A stretch of 64,000 nucleotides of DNA from Clostridium sp. C8-1-8 (GCF_009928445.1 NZ_JAABNO010000004.1:248001-312000); one strand, 5' to 3'. Positions 25,792 to 35,689 are shown, counted from the stretch's first letter. Notes: generated by a model not told the origin, from the sequence alone. Translations and numbers: made by a program.

Positions 25792-27021
25792 TTAGAAAGC
25801 CCAGTTACCTGACTTGAATATTTGTATTACTTCGCCTTCATTTGTAGTACCTATAATGTTAAGATCTTCAGTACCAACCATGAAGTCTATATGAGTTAAG
25901 GATTGATTAGCTCCTCTTTTTTCAAGCTCTTCTTCACCTAGGTTTTCTCCATCCTTCATGTTTATAGAATAAGAAGCACCAATTGCTAAGTGGCAAGACG
26001 CATTTTCATCATAAAGAGTGTTGAAGAATATAACACCTGAATTTGATATAGGAGAGTCATAAGGTACTAAAGCTACTTCTCCTAAATAGTGTGAACCTTC
26101 ATCTGTTTCAACTATGCTCTTTAAAACATCGTAGCCTTTAGCAGCAGTAAAGCTAACTATTCTTCCATTTTCAAAGGTTATTGAGAAGTCATCGATTAAG
26201 TTACCACCATAGTTTAATGGTTTTGAACTATAAACTATACCATTTACTCCTGTTTTCTTTGGAAGGGTGAAAACTTCTTCTGTAGGCATGTTTGCTATAA
26301 ATTCTACACCATCATTGGTATAGTCTGCACCACCTGCCCAGATATGACCTTCTGGAAGCTCTATAGTTAAGTCAGTACCTTTTGCATTTGTGTATTGAAG
26401 AGTTTTGAAGTTTTTGGAATTAAGGAAAGTCATCTTTTCTTTTAAGGTAGCCTTATGCTTATCCCATGCAGCCACTGGATCTTCACTGTCAACTCTTACA
26501 ACCTTAAATATCTGCTCCCATAAAAGTTCTACAGCTTCTTCAGCAGTATTATTTGGGAAAACCTTTGTAGCCCAACCTACAGTTGGAATAGAAACTATAG
26601 ACCAAGAGTTTCTATTGCTCATAAGTCTTTCGCTGAATTCCTTTAATGCTATTTGAGAAGCTTTTTGATTTCTACCAATTCTCTTTGGATCTACATCTTT
26701 TAATAGCTCTGGATCAGAAGCAGATATGCTCAAGAAAGCAGCGCCTTCTCTAGCTGGACATATTCTAGCATCTGCTAACCATTGTGGTATGGTATCAAAG
26801 GTTTCTTCAGGAGCTTTTAAATATCTTATTTTATTTGATATCTCGTCATTCCATTGGATAATTACATCCTTTGCTCCTACTTCGTAAGCTATTTCAGCAG
26901 CTAATCTAGTAAATGGAGCACATTCTATTGGAGAGCTTATAACTAGCAATTGATCTTTTTGTATGTTAACACCAGTCTTTACTGCAAGCTCAGCATATTT
27001 TCTTAATAATTCATCTTTCAT
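25792..27021 (-). CDS. Aminopeptidase, M29 family (AmpS/thermophilic aminopeptidase T type)
   Basis: Cytosolic metallo-aminopeptidase with broad N-terminal specificity. 409 aa, the usual length. Family features: N-terminal KYAELAVKTGVNIQKDQLLVI, NMPTEEVFTLP with a metal-ligand Glu, GSHYLGEVALVPYDSPI with another Glu, and the C-terminal CHLAIGASY and HIDFMVGT segments with His and Asp ligands. ATG 27019-27021 follows AGAGGTG by 6 nt. Monocistronic with its own terminator. Confidence 0.92.
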   Translation of the reverse strand: MKDELLRKYAELAVKTGVNIQKDQLLVISSPIECAPFTRLAAEIAYEVGAKDVIIQWNDEISNKIRYLKAPEETFDTIPQWLADARICPAREGAAFLSISASDPELLKDVDPKRIGRNQKASQIALKEFSERLMSNRNSWSIVSIPTVGWATKVFPNNTAEEAVELLWEQIFKVVRVDSEDPVAAWDKHKATLKEKMTFLNSKNFKTLQYTNAKGTDLTIELPEGHIWAGGADYTNDGVEFIANMPTEEVFTLPKKTGVNGIVYSSKPLNYGGNLIDDFSITFENGRIVSFTAAKGYDVLKSIVETDEGSHYLGEVALVPYDSPISNSGVIFFNTLYDENASCHLAIGASYSINMKDGENLGEEELEKRGANQSLTHIDFMVGTEDLNIIGTTNEGEVIQIFKSGNWAF

Positions 27022-27536
27022 ATGAACACCTCTCTTGTAAAAAGTACTTTATATAAGATTTTACCAAATCATAGTAATAAGTTAAATCGTTTCTTAATAA
27101 ATTTTTACTAATTCTTGAGAAATTAATGCAAAACATGAATTAATAAAATTATTATGAGAAAAATCATTATAAGGAATAATATTTGTAGATATATTAAAAG
27201 ATATTTATATTTTATTCTACATACATTGAATATGCTTTCATTTACTAAGTATTTGGCTTAGTGTGGTTGGAAAGAAATAGGGTTTATATTATAATAAATA
27301 AGTAGAGTTTTAGATTAAATCTTTAATGTTAAAATTAGTGTTTCATATTTTAAGGAATGTTTATAAATAGCTCACAGTTGCATTGAAAGAATCTTTTAAA
27401 GATTGTCTAGGTTATTAATAGTGAAGCTGTAAATACTTTTGAACATTGATTAAGTAGCTAAATGATTTATATATAATAAAACTTTAACTTACACCATGGA
27501 ATATACTTATAGATTTTAGTCAATAAAGATATTAAG
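27022..27536. other. AT-rich divergent intergenic region upstream of polA
   Basis: No gene or known RNA recognised. It holds the promoter regions of the aminopeptidase (minus) and polA (plus). Confidence 0.4.
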
Positions 27537-27586
27537 GATGTAACACTTCAATCCGAAGTCTAAGTTTTATTATGAAGTGGTACATC
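27537..27586. repeat. Palindromic repeat, family A
   Basis: GATGTAACACTTCA at the left and TGAAGTGGTACATC at the right, complementary except for one base, 50 bp in all, about 75 bp upstream of polA. Confidence 0.55.
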
Positions 27587-27662
27587 TATATGATAATGAA
27601 AAATTACTTGGATTTAGATAAAATATGAACATGGAACATGAGACAAATTTGGAGGAGTATTT

Positions 27663-30269
27663 ATGAAACGTTTATTGATATTGGATGGTAATAGTTTGCT
27701 TAACAGAGCTTTCTATGCTATTCCGCTTTTATCCACTAATGAAGGTGTTTATACCAATGCAGTTTATGGCTTTACTAATATGCTTATAAAGATGAAAGAA
27801 GAGCTTAAACCTGACTATATAGTTTCTACTTTTGATAGAAAAGCTCCAACCTTTAGACATCTTGAGTATCAAGATTACAAGGCGGGAAGAAAAAAGATGC
27901 CTCCAGAACTTGCAGCACAATTTCCTATTGTAAAAGAAATGCTTAATTTATTCAGCATAAGCATCTACGAGATGGATGGTTATGAGGCTGATGACCTTAT
28001 AGGAAGTTTGGCTAAGTTTGCTGAAAGTAATGACATAGAGGTATACATAGTTACTGGAGATAGAGATGCGCTTCAGCTTGCTTCAGATAATATTAATGTT
28101 GTTATAACTAAAAAAGGAATAACTGAAAAAGAGATATATACAAGAACCAGAATGATCGAAGAGATGGGAGTAACTCCAACTCAATTCATAGATGTTAAAG
28201 GTCTTATGGGAGATCAATCAGATAATATCCCTGGTGTACCTGGAATAGGTGAAAAGACTGCTTATAAGCTGATTCAAACCTATGGAAGTGTAGAAGGTGT
28301 ATTAGAACATGTTGAAGAGATAAGCGGTAAAAAGGTTAAAGAAAACCTAATACAATACAGCGAGCAAGCCATATTCTCTAAGAGACTTGCTACTATCAAC
28401 ACAGAGGTTCCAATAGAGTTTGATCTAGATGAGATAAGATCTAATGAGAACTTTGATAGAGAAGGGCTTAGAAAGCTTTTCTTCAAACTTCAAATGAAGA
28501 CACTGCTTGATAAGATTCCAGAGGCTGAAGGTGAAGAAAAGTCTGGTGCTGATAGTGAAGTAGACTTTAAGAAGGTAGATTCAGTTGAAGAGCTTAAAGC
28601 AGCATTAGAGTCCTTAGCAAAGGAAGTTTACTTTACCTTTAATTTGGAAGGCATCAGCAAATATTCTCTTTTAACAATAAAAGATATATTCATAGCTGAT
28701 GGAGAAAAGAATTATGAGATCGTATTTGATGCCGTCAACAATGATAAGGGAATTGATATACTAAGACAATTTTTTGAAAATGAGGACATAAAGAAGGTAA
28801 GTCATGATGTTAAAAACTTCTTAACTGCTCTAAGAAAACTTGATATTGATATGAAGGGACTTATATTTGATACTGCATTAGCTGCTTATCTAATAGATTC
28901 CTCAAAGGGTGATTATCCTATATTAACCTTAGTTAATGAATATTTAGGAGAAGATCCTAAAGGTGATGTAGAAACTGTAAACATGAAGCTTTGCTTCCAT
29001 ATGAAAAAGTTATATGCTTACCTTAAGACTAAGATTGAAGAAGCTAAGATGGAAAACCTGCTTTATGATGTAGAGCTTCCACTAACTTTAGTACTTTCCT
29101 CTATGGAAGAGTATGGTTTTAAGGTTAATCCATCAATGTTAGATGAGCTTTCTGAAAAGTTTAAGAAGGAAATAGATGAAACACAAAAAACAATTTATGA
29201 GCTTGCAGAGGAAGAATTTAATATTAATTCGCCTAAACAATTAGGAAAGATACTTTTTGAAAAGCTTGATCTGCCAGTGGTTAAGAAGACAAAGACAGGA
29301 TACTCTACAAATGCTGAGGTTTTAGAAAAACTATCAGATAAACATCCAATTATAGATAAGATAACTTATTTTAGACAGCTTACTAAGATTTATTCAACCT
29401 ATATTGAAGGTCTTAAGGCTGTTATAGATGAAGATGGTTGTATACATTCTAACTTTAATCAAACTGTTACAACCACAGGAAGATTATCTTCAACAGAACC
29501 TAATCTTCAAAATATACCTATAAAGTATGAAATGGGTAGAGAGATAAGAAAGGTATTTATTCCTAGAGAAGAGAAAGACGTTATTCTTTCAGCAGACTAT
29601 TCTCAAATAGAACTTAGAGTTTTGGCTCATATAGCAAATGATGAGAATATGATCGATGCCTTTAAGCATGACATTGATATTCATACAAAGACTGCATCAG
29701 AGGTGTTTAAAACACCAATTGATGAAGTTACATCTTTAATGAGAAGCAGAGCAAAGGCGGTAAACTTTGGAATAGTTTATGGAATAAGTGATTTTAGTCT
29801 TTCACAAGATCTACACATTACTAAAAAAGAAGCAAAGGAGTATATGGATATATACTTTGATAGATACCCTAAGATCAGAGAATTTATGGATAACATAGTT
29901 AAAGATGCTGGGGCAGAAGGTTATGTTACAACCATAATGAATAGAAGAAGATTCATACCTGAGATAACTTCTTCGAACAAAATGGTTAAGGCCTTAGGTG
30001 AAAGACTGTCCATGAATGCGCCAATACAAGGAAGTGCAGCGGATATAATAAAGATGGCCATGGTCAATGTGTATAATAAATTGAAAGAAAAGAACATGAA
30101 AAGTAAGTTAATACTTCAAGTACACGATGAACTTATAATAAATGTGGTTCCTGAAGAACTTGAACAAATTAAAGCGCTAATTAAAGAAGAGATGGAAAGT
30201 GCTGTAAAGCTTAATGTTCCACTTGAAGTTGATATTAATATAGGTGAAAGCTGGTACGATGCTAAGTAA
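27663..30269 (+). CDS. polA: DNA polymerase I
   Basis: Okazaki-fragment maturation and repair synthesis. 868 aa in three parts: 5'-3' exonuclease about 1-290 (FDRKAPTFRH, YEADDLIG, TGDRDALQL, GVPGIGEKTA), a 3'-5' exonuclease-like domain about 305-470, and polymerase about 490-868 with motif A (SADYSQIELRVLAHI), motif B (RSRAKAVNFGIVYG) and motif C (QVHDELI). In the proofreading domain the first catalytic D-x-E reads N-L-E (FTFNLEG), so proofreading is probably lost, as in many Firmicute Pol I enzymes. ATG 27663 behind TTGGAGGA. coaE follows 10 nt later. Confidence 0.96.
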   Translation: MKRLLILDGNSLLNRAFYAIPLLSTNEGVYTNAVYGFTNMLIKMKEELKPDYIVSTFDRKAPTFRHLEYQDYKAGRKKMPPELAAQFPIVKEMLNLFSISIYEMDGYEADDLIGSLAKFAESNDIEVYIVTGDRDALQLASDNINVVITKKGITEKEIYTRTRMIEEMGVTPTQFIDVKGLMGDQSDNIPGVPGIGEKTAYKLIQTYGSVEGVLEHVEEISGKKVKENLIQYSEQAIFSKRLATINTEVPIEFDLDEIRSNENFDREGLRKLFFKLQMKTLLDKIPEAEGEEKSGADSEVDFKKVDSVEELKAALESLAKEVYFTFNLEGISKYSLLTIKDIFIADGEKNYEIVFDAVNNDKGIDILRQFFENEDIKKVSHDVKNFLTALRKLDIDMKGLIFDTALAAYLIDSSKGDYPILTLVNEYLGEDPKGDVETVNMKLCFHMKKLYAYLKTKIEEAKMENLLYDVELPLTLVLSSMEEYGFKVNPSMLDELSEKFKKEIDETQKTIYELAEEEFNINSPKQLGKILFEKLDLPVVKKTKTGYSTNAEVLEKLSDKHPIIDKITYFRQLTKIYSTYIEGLKAVIDEDGCIHSNFNQTVTTTGRLSSTEPNLQNIPIKYEMGREIRKVFIPREEKDVILSADYSQIELRVLAHIANDENMIDAFKHDIDIHTKTASEVFKTPIDEVTSLMRSRAKAVNFGIVYGISDFSLSQDLHITKKEAKEYMDIYFDRYPKIREFMDNIVKDAGAEGYVTTIMNRRRFIPEITSSNKMVKALGERLSMNAPIQGSAADIIKMAMVNVYNKLKEKNMKSKLILQVHDELIINVVPEELEQIKALIKEEMESAVKLNVPLEVDINIGESWYDAK

Positions 30270-30279
30270 GGAGGAAATT

Positions 30280-30879
30280 ATGATAAAGGTTGGTTTAACT
30301 GGTGGGATAGGTACTGGAAAAAGTACTGTTTCTAAGATACTTCTAGAGTCGGGCTTTTGTATCATAGATGCAGATAAGATTGCAAAGGATGTACTTTCAA
30401 AATATCCAGAGATACTATTAAGAGTAAAAGACGATTTTGGAGATGGCTTTTTTGACTGGAGAGGCGAATTTAGAAGAAAAGAGTTTGGCAATCATATATT
30501 CAGATTTCCTAAGCAAAGAGTAAAATACGAAAATATAATAATGCCTTATATAATAAAGGAAATAAACGAACAATTTGAAGCATACAATAAAAAAGGTGTT
30601 GGAATCGTCATTTTAGACGCTCCAACACTGATTGAAAATAATATGAATGAAGACATGGACTTTGTTATATTAGTTTGGTCAGATAGCAGTGCCCAGATTT
30701 CTAGATTAAAATTAAGAGACAAACTAAGCCAAAGTGAGGCTTTGAATAGAATAAATGCTCAGCTTCCTTTGGAGAGAAAAAAAGAATATGCAAATTTTAT
30801 AATAGATAATAGCGCAAGCTTAGTAAAAACCAAAGAGCAGGTCGATGATATGATAGAAATATTGAGCCTTTACAAATAA
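30280..30879 (+). CDS. coaE: Dephospho-CoA kinase
   Basis: Last step of coenzyme A synthesis. Walker A in GLTGGIGTGKST (residues 5-16), DADKIAKDVL, and the LID-type RLKLRDKLSQSEALNRI are conserved; VILDAPTLIEN is the usual D-x-P-L-L-x-E region with T for the first L. 199 aa from ATG 30280, 7 nt behind AAGGAGG; a longer in-frame start at 30244 would overlap polA and precede that site. The polA-coaE-SLT order is familiar from clostridia. Confidence 0.93.
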   Translation: MIKVGLTGGIGTGKSTVSKILLESGFCIIDADKIAKDVLSKYPEILLRVKDDFGDGFFDWRGEFRRKEFGNHIFRFPKQRVKYENIIMPYIIKEINEQFEAYNKKGVGIVILDAPTLIENNMNEDMDFVILVWSDSSAQISRLKLRDKLSQSEALNRINAQLPLERKKEYANFIIDNSASLVKTKEQVDDMIEILSLYK

Positions 30880-31049
30880 TATTTTTAATATTAATTTATC
30901 TATTATCTTAGAATATAGTCCTTCAATACGGATAGTATTTTTAACTAAACTTGATTCTGTGGGGAGGCTTTAAAAATATAAACTGAATATTTGAAGTGGC
31001 TTATCTATAGTAGATAAAACTAAGGCCCTACTATATTTAGGAGAAGATT

Positions 31050-31592
31050 ATGAAATTAAGAAAGTACATTGTATTTTTTGTTATTGTTATTGTTGTTTTG
31101 TCAGTTTGTAGATGGTGCGTTTATAATGTTGTTTACCCATATAAGTATAAAAGTGTTATTGAAAAGTACAGTGTAAAATATGATTTAGACCCATTGCTAG
31201 TGTTATCGGTAATAAGAGCTGAAAGTAATTTTAATTCAAATGCTCATTCTTTTAAAGATGCACACGGACTTATGCAGGTAACGGATAGTACTGCAAAGTG
31301 GGCGGCAAAAGAGATGAACATAAGCTATTCGGATTCTTCCGAGCTTCTAGATCCAGATTATAATATAAATATGGGTTGTTGGTATCTAAAGAATCTAAGG
31401 GATGAGTTTAAGAATATGGATTTAGTTATAGCCGCCTATAACGGAGGACGAGGAAACGTAAATAAGTGGCTAAGTGATAGTAAGTATTCCGGTGACGGTA
31501 AGACTTTAAAATATATACCTTTCAAGGAAACAGACAAGTATTTGAAGAAGGTTAAAGTAAACTATAATATATATAAGTTCTTATATAAATAA
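31050..31592 (+). CDS. Membrane-anchored lytic transglycosylase (SLT domain)
   Basis: Cleaves peptidoglycan glycan strands to anhydromuropeptides. N-terminal transmembrane anchor at about residues 7-27, then a single SLT domain: catalytic Glu in IRAESNFN, HGLMQVTDST, NINMGCWYLKNL, and AAYNGGRGNV, ending KETDKYLKKV. 180 aa, the short YjbJ-like form. ATG 31050 behind TTTAGGAGA. Separated from coaE by 170 bp, so own promoter is possible. Confidence 0.92.
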   Translation: MKLRKYIVFFVIVIVVLSVCRWCVYNVVYPYKYKSVIEKYSVKYDLDPLLVLSVIRAESNFNSNAHSFKDAHGLMQVTDSTAKWAAKEMNISYSDSSELLDPDYNINMGCWYLKNLRDEFKNMDLVIAAYNGGRGNVNKWLSDSKYSGDGKTLKYIPFKETDKYLKKVKVNYNIYKFLYK

Positions 31593-31810
31593 ACTATGTT
31601 GAAGTCAAGGGGTACTCCCTAGGATAAAATAGTATTTGCTAACATATAAGAGTTTTTATTACTATAAATATAATGATTTTTAAAGAAGCTATGTGTAATT
31701 GATAAAAATTGTACCTATTGCAGTACACCTTAACTTCATGAGATATAATTGAAGAGGTTTGCTTAAGAATACAACAGTATAAAATATAATATGGAAGTTT
31801 TATGTTAATG
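31593..31810. repeat. Possible degenerate family B element
   Basis: ACTATGTTGAAGTCAAGGGG just after the SLT gene and CACCTTAACTTCATGA at 31726-31741 are near-complements resembling the TGTTGAARTTAAGTG ends of family B. No gene is supported in this gap. Confidence 0.3.
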
Positions 31811-31877
31811 TATACCACTTTATAACTAGACAAGCTTTGATAAATAATATAAGCTTTGTTTGGAATAAGGTGGTATA
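31811..31877. repeat. Palindromic repeat, family A
   Basis: TATACCACTTTATAAC at the left and the complement of TTGGAATAAGGTGGTATA at the right, with an inner AAGCTTT pair, 67 bp, about 35 bp upstream of the GH8-like gene. Confidence 0.5.
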
Positions 31878-31911
31878 AATTTATAGTTACAAGAGGATAA
31901 GGGGGGAAAAC

Positions 31912-33024
31912 ATGAGAAAAAAGATACTTGGGTTAGTCTTGATCATAATTGTGATTACTGGAGTTTTGGTTTTTAAAAACTTTAGATATATAGTTCCTAT
32001 TCATCTAAATAAGCAATGGACTGTTCCAAAGATAAGTAAGGAGGAGCAGATTACCTTTGAGTTTATAACTAATAAGTTAAGCTCGGAAAACAGTGGTATA
32101 TATACTAACTATTTGGATCAACCAAGTTTAAAGGATATAACAAAGGGTCATGCAGTTCTTTCAGAATCAGAAGGACTTATCATGCTCTATGCTGTTGAGA
32201 AGGGGGATAAAGCTCTTTTTAATAAACATCGTGATATTGTTATGAACAAAATGATGCTTAAAAGTAATTCCATTGGCTGGAGATTAGAAAATGGCACTTT
32301 GGCAGAAACCTCTGCTACAATAGATGACTTCAGGATAATAAAGGCATTAATATATGGCTATGATAGATGGAAAGAATTTAAATATAGAAAAGATGCGATA
32401 AAGATATCAGACTCCATACTGAAAAATAATATGAAGGATGATATACCAGCAGACTTTAAGGATGCTTATGGAGTAAGTACAACAACCACCATTTGCTATC
32501 TAGATATTAATACTATGAATATACTTAAAAATATGGATAGAAGATGGATAACCAAATATAATGAAGCAAAAAGTCTAATAAATAAAGCCTACATATCAAA
32601 GGAACTTCCTTTGTATAGGACTACCTATGACAACGGTAAAAAACAATTTATAGAGCAAAAAGAAGCTGATACACTTTTATCTTTATTAACAGTGAAATAC
32701 CTAAAAGCAAATGGTGAAGATGTATCCTCAACGGTGAGTTGGATAAAGGAAAAGATGATAACTGACGGTGCGCTTTATGCAAAATACGATATAGCAACAG
32801 GTAAGAATACCACAGATATAAGATCTACAGCAGTATATGCCGTAGCTGCAATGATAGCAAAAGACTGCAAGGACAAGGAACTCTATGACTTACTGATAAA
32901 GAAGCTTTTAGAGTTTCAAATAGTAGATAAGAATAATGAAATCTATGGTTCCTTTGGAAATGGGGATACCAAGGAAGTATACTCTTTTGACAATCTCAAT
33001 GCACTGCTAGCCATGCAGAATTAA
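31912..33024 (+). CDS. Exported glycosyl hydrolase-like protein (GH8-like alpha/alpha barrel)
   Basis: 370 aa with an N-terminal signal anchor (residues 1-21, RKKILGLVLIIIVITGVLV). The body looks like a six-hairpin glycosidase: SESEGLIMLYAV resembles the S-E-G general-acid motif of GH8, and ATIDDFRIIKALIYGYDRW resembles its A-T-D-x-D-x-x-I-A segment. Other family landmarks are less clear, so the substrate (beta-1,4 glucan, chitosan or other exopolysaccharide) is open. Ribosome site AGGATAAGGGGGG before ATG 31912. Monocistronic. Confidence 0.68.
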   Translation: MRKKILGLVLIIIVITGVLVFKNFRYIVPIHLNKQWTVPKISKEEQITFEFITNKLSSENSGIYTNYLDQPSLKDITKGHAVLSESEGLIMLYAVEKGDKALFNKHRDIVMNKMMLKSNSIGWRLENGTLAETSATIDDFRIIKALIYGYDRWKEFKYRKDAIKISDSILKNNMKDDIPADFKDAYGVSTTTTICYLDINTMNILKNMDRRWITKYNEAKSLINKAYISKELPLYRTTYDNGKKQFIEQKEADTLLSLLTVKYLKANGEDVSSTVSWIKEKMITDGALYAKYDIATGKNTTDIRSTAVYAVAAMIAKDCKDKELYDLLIKKLLEFQIVDKNNEIYGSFGNGDTKEVYSFDNLNALLAMQN

Positions 33025-33127
33025 AAATCATTTGGAAGAAAAATTCATATCAGCCTATTGAAATAATTAAAACATTATAATATAATATTCACGTGTCATA
33101 AAAATGTTGGCACATGATATTATATAT

Positions 33128-33210
33128 GCGAGAGTGGCGGAATCGGCAGACGCGCACGTTTGAGGGGCGTGTGAGAAATCGTACGGGTTCAAGTCCCGTC
33201 TTTCGCACCA
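33128..33210 (+). tRNA. tRNA-Leu (anticodon GAG)
   Basis: Class II tRNA with long variable arm. Acceptor GCGAGAG pairs with CTTTCGC, D-arm GCGGAATCGGCAGACGC, anticodon stem CACGT/GCGTG with loop TTGAGGG, T-arm CGGGTTCAAGTCCCG, and an encoded CCA end. Reads CUC/CUU leucine codons. Confidence 0.95.
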
Positions 33211-33255
33211 AAGAGAATAGGGACATTAGTTATATAGCTGATGTCACAGGTTCAA

Positions 33256-33306
33256 AAGAGCAACACGTTTATGATTGGAAAAGTCATAGACGTGTTGCTC
33301 TTTTTT
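33256..33306 (+). terminator. Terminator downstream of tRNA-Leu(GAG)
   Basis: AAGAGCAACACGT pairs with ACGTGTTGCTCTT, with an inner ATGA/TCAT pairing, followed by a T6 tract. Confidence 0.85.
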
Positions 33307-33449
33307 GTTGTAGGAGTGTTGCTATTACTGTTGAGTACTACCTTCTAATTTCACTAGTAGTACTATAGTTAGAGATGGTATAATTATAAAGTATAATATT
33401 ATTTTGAGGTAGCATCTATCATAAGCAATTAAAATTTGGAGGGATTGAC

Positions 33450-34025
33450 ATGGATACTAAAGGTAAAGAGGAGGATATGAATCAAGAAATACTGGCAGAA
33501 GTAAAAAGTACTATGACATATGATATATTTAAAAAGTATTTCCTGTTTAGTTTATTTAGAAGAAAATCATACAAACAACGCTTGGCAATATTTTGTATAA
33601 TATTTTCGATAGGAGGGGTAGTGTCTTTATATTCTATTATTTCTTTCGGATTTGACGCTATAAATACTATTTTATTATTAATGTTACTTGTTCTAGCATT
33701 TCTTATGACTTATCTAGTAATATTTGCACCAAAAAATTATTATAAGACTGCTAAAAAGGTTATTGAAAATCCAACCATATACAGGTTTACTTCAGAATAT
33801 ATTGAAGTAGAATTAATAGCTGAAGCAATTAGCGGAAATTCAATTATAAAATATGATTCATTTCATAAGATATACGAGATTGGTGATATGTTTTACTTAT
33901 ATATTAGTAATAGGCAAGCTCACATAGTTCCTAAGAATGATATTGAAGAAGAAACATTGAAAAAATTAAGAATAATATTTAAATCTAAATTGGGTAAAAA
34001 GTACCATAATTATTCTAATAGATAA
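33450..34025 (+). CDS. YcxB-like membrane protein
   Basis: 191 aa. Two transmembrane helices (about residues 45-65 and 72-93) follow a basic RRKSYKQR stretch; the cytosolic C-terminal part (FTSEYIEVELI, YDSFHKIYEIGDMFYLYISNRQAHIVPK) fits the YcxB-like fold: strands ending in I-V-P-K. Function unknown. ATG 33450 behind TTGGAGGGA. A second gene of the same type is at 34951, with decayed sequence between them. Confidence 0.72.
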   Translation: MDTKGKEEDMNQEILAEVKSTMTYDIFKKYFLFSLFRRKSYKQRLAIFCIIFSIGGVVSLYSIISFGFDAINTILLLMLLVLAFLMTYLVIFAPKNYYKTAKKVIENPTIYRFTSEYIEVELIAEAISGNSIIKYDSFHKIYEIGDMFYLYISNRQAHIVPKNDIEEETLKKLRIIFKSKLGKKYHNYSNR

Positions 34026-34132
34026 TTAGTGTAAGCAAGTTCGTTAGCTTTATAAAAGCAATATTTTTATTTGCTTTTTGTGTTGATATTTATTTCTCAT
34101 AACTCTGATTTCACCAATCATCTGTAGTGAAT

Positions 34133-34300
34133 ATGCATGTTACTATTGTTAAAGGCGTTTAACGATTTTAATCTCAAGTTTCTTATTCTTGAATTTGAAG
34201 TGCCATATTCGCTACTTAGCTCTGATAAGCTCATTTTCTATTTATATGGAGCTACGATCATGTCTTTATATTATTGCTCTTACCTTTTGATCTTTCAAAT
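34133..34300 (-). pseudogene. Degenerate IS3-family transposase OrfA fragment
   Basis: On the minus strand one frame reads YKDMIVAPYK, a TAG stop, KMSLSELSSEYGTSNSRIRN and then unrelated residues before a stop. This aligns without gaps to the helix-turn-helix start of IS3-type OrfA proteins (typically E-Y-K-x-M-I-V-x-L-Y-K-S-G-K-S-L-S-E-L-S-S-E-Y-G-I-S). There is no initiation site, and it has an internal stop and a truncated end. A remnant of transposition only. Confidence 0.5.
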
Positions 34301-34392
34301 ATTGGATATATCCTTTCTTATCTAAATAACATTTTACTTAGTTAGTAAAGTTCTTGTTTTAAGATAGACATATATATTAGAAATTTAAATGA

Positions 34393-34596
34393 GAAAGTAA
34401 GAGTAATATTAATTGTTCAAAAAGATCAAAAGAAGAATTAAAGTTACAAAATAGAGAGATAATTTCGGTTTATGAAAATCGTATAAGTGATTCAGAAATG
34501 AAGCTAGTAGAAGAATTTTTCACAAGTTCTAGACTTCATAAGACTATTGCAGAAGAATTTGAAAATTTGGATACAGATAGTAATAGCAAGAGATAA
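34393..34596 (+). pseudogene. Coding-like fragment without start, unknown family
   Basis: A 67-codon open stretch with good coding character (for example KEELKLQNREIISVYENR and EEFFTSSRLHKTIAEEFENL) but no initiation codon or ribosome site after the upstream TGA. It probably is the tail of a lost gene. It is followed at 34601-34702 by a 33-codon GTG frame (NIPEKEAILYESEW) that may be another scrap. Confidence 0.35.
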
Positions 34597-34950
34597 TAAG
34601 GTGAGTGAAAGAGATTGGGTGAAATATAATATTCCTGAGAAGGAAGCTATTTTATATGAAAGTGAGTGGAGGAAACTACAAATTGATTTGTCAAAACTTT
34701 AGCATCTTTAATACTTTTAAAAAGAATACTAAAATATCATAGTAAGGAAGTAATAAAAATGCACATTCATACATGATTCAAAAAAATGGGTAGAACTTTA
34801 TATAATAACAGGAAAACAGTATTTATAATAATATCAATTTTAATAAATGAGAAGTTCATTGGTAAGAGCTATGAATTTAAGGGAAGATGAGTTAATATAT
34901 GAAGATAGATGAAAAATACTTTTCTAACGTTTTTATAGGGAGGAAGTAAG

Positions 34951-35472
34951 TTGGAATCAAAAAAGAGTATTGAAGTTAGAGGAATGATAAGTCTAGAGGA
35001 TTGTAGATCTCTGAGTATATTTAGTATGAGGATAAAATACGTCGTAATATTTGTTTTATTGTTTATACTCTTATTAATAATTTCTGGAGGTTTCTTTTAT
35101 AAATTAAAAGAGATGGATTTTATTGTTGTAACAGCCTTCTGTGGAGCTCTATTTGTTGAGGCATGTATGCTTATTTCTGCAAGATTTGCAGTTGATAGGG
35201 CGTATAGAAGTGATCCTTTTTTAAAATATCAACAAACATATATTATAAATGAAAAAGGTATAGAGATTAAGTCTGAAAGAGGTAACAAAATTGTAAAGTG
35301 GGATGATTTCACTGATATGAATGAATATAATGATATGTTTATATTTACAGTGTCTAAAAGCAATGCTGTTGTAATACCTAGAAGATTTTTTGAAGATGAA
35401 AATGATATTATAGTTTTTAAAGAAATTGTAGAAAACAATGTAGGCTCAAAAACAAAAGTAGACCTAGGATAG
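34951..35472 (+). CDS. YcxB-like membrane protein
   Basis: 173 aa; two hydrophobic helices at about residues 27-48 and 57-77, then a C-terminal domain (IINEKGIEIKSERGNKIVKWDDFTD, F-I-F-T-V-S, VVIPRRFF) with the YcxB-like pattern. TTG start 34951 lies 7 nt behind AGGGAGGAAG. Paralogous in layout to the 33450 gene but divergent in sequence. Followed by a terminator at 35533. Confidence 0.72.
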   Translation: MESKKSIEVRGMISLEDCRSLSIFSMRIKYVVIFVLLFILLLIISGGFFYKLKEMDFIVVTAFCGALFVEACMLISARFAVDRAYRSDPFLKYQQTYIINEKGIEIKSERGNKIVKWDDFTDMNEYNDMFIFTVSKSNAVVIPRRFFEDENDIIVFKEIVENNVGSKTKVDLG

Positions 35473-35532
35473 TATTTGAGTAATTCTAATCTCTATTTAT
35501 GTTATTTATATTTAAGCTCTATAAGGCTTGAT

Positions 35533-35558
35533 GTAGGGGAGACCCTGCTCTTTTTTTT
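35533..35558 (+). terminator. Terminator of the second YcxB-like gene
   Basis: GTAGGG, GAGA loop, CCCTGC, then TC and a T8 tract. Confidence 0.8.
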
Positions 35559-35689
35559 GCAATTAATTATAAATATATATGTGTATAAATATTTAAAAAC
35601 AGGAATTGTTATATTATAATGGATTTATTGTTAATAATTACAATAAAATATATGCGATAAGGCTAGAAAAAAATATAAAAAGGTGTTTT

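Noticed and set aside
27627..27665. 13-codon frame overlapping the polA start
   Set aside because: It contains the polA ribosome site and has none of its own; composition is unremarkable, so not a convincing leader peptide.
31639..31833. 64-codon minus-strand frame
   Set aside because: Overlaps repeat sequence, no ribosome site.
33114..33368. 84-codon open frame
   Set aside because: It covers tRNA-Leu(GAG) and its terminator.
34137..34325. 62-codon open frame on the plus strand
   Set aside because: It is antisense to the IS3 OrfA relic and has no ribosome site.
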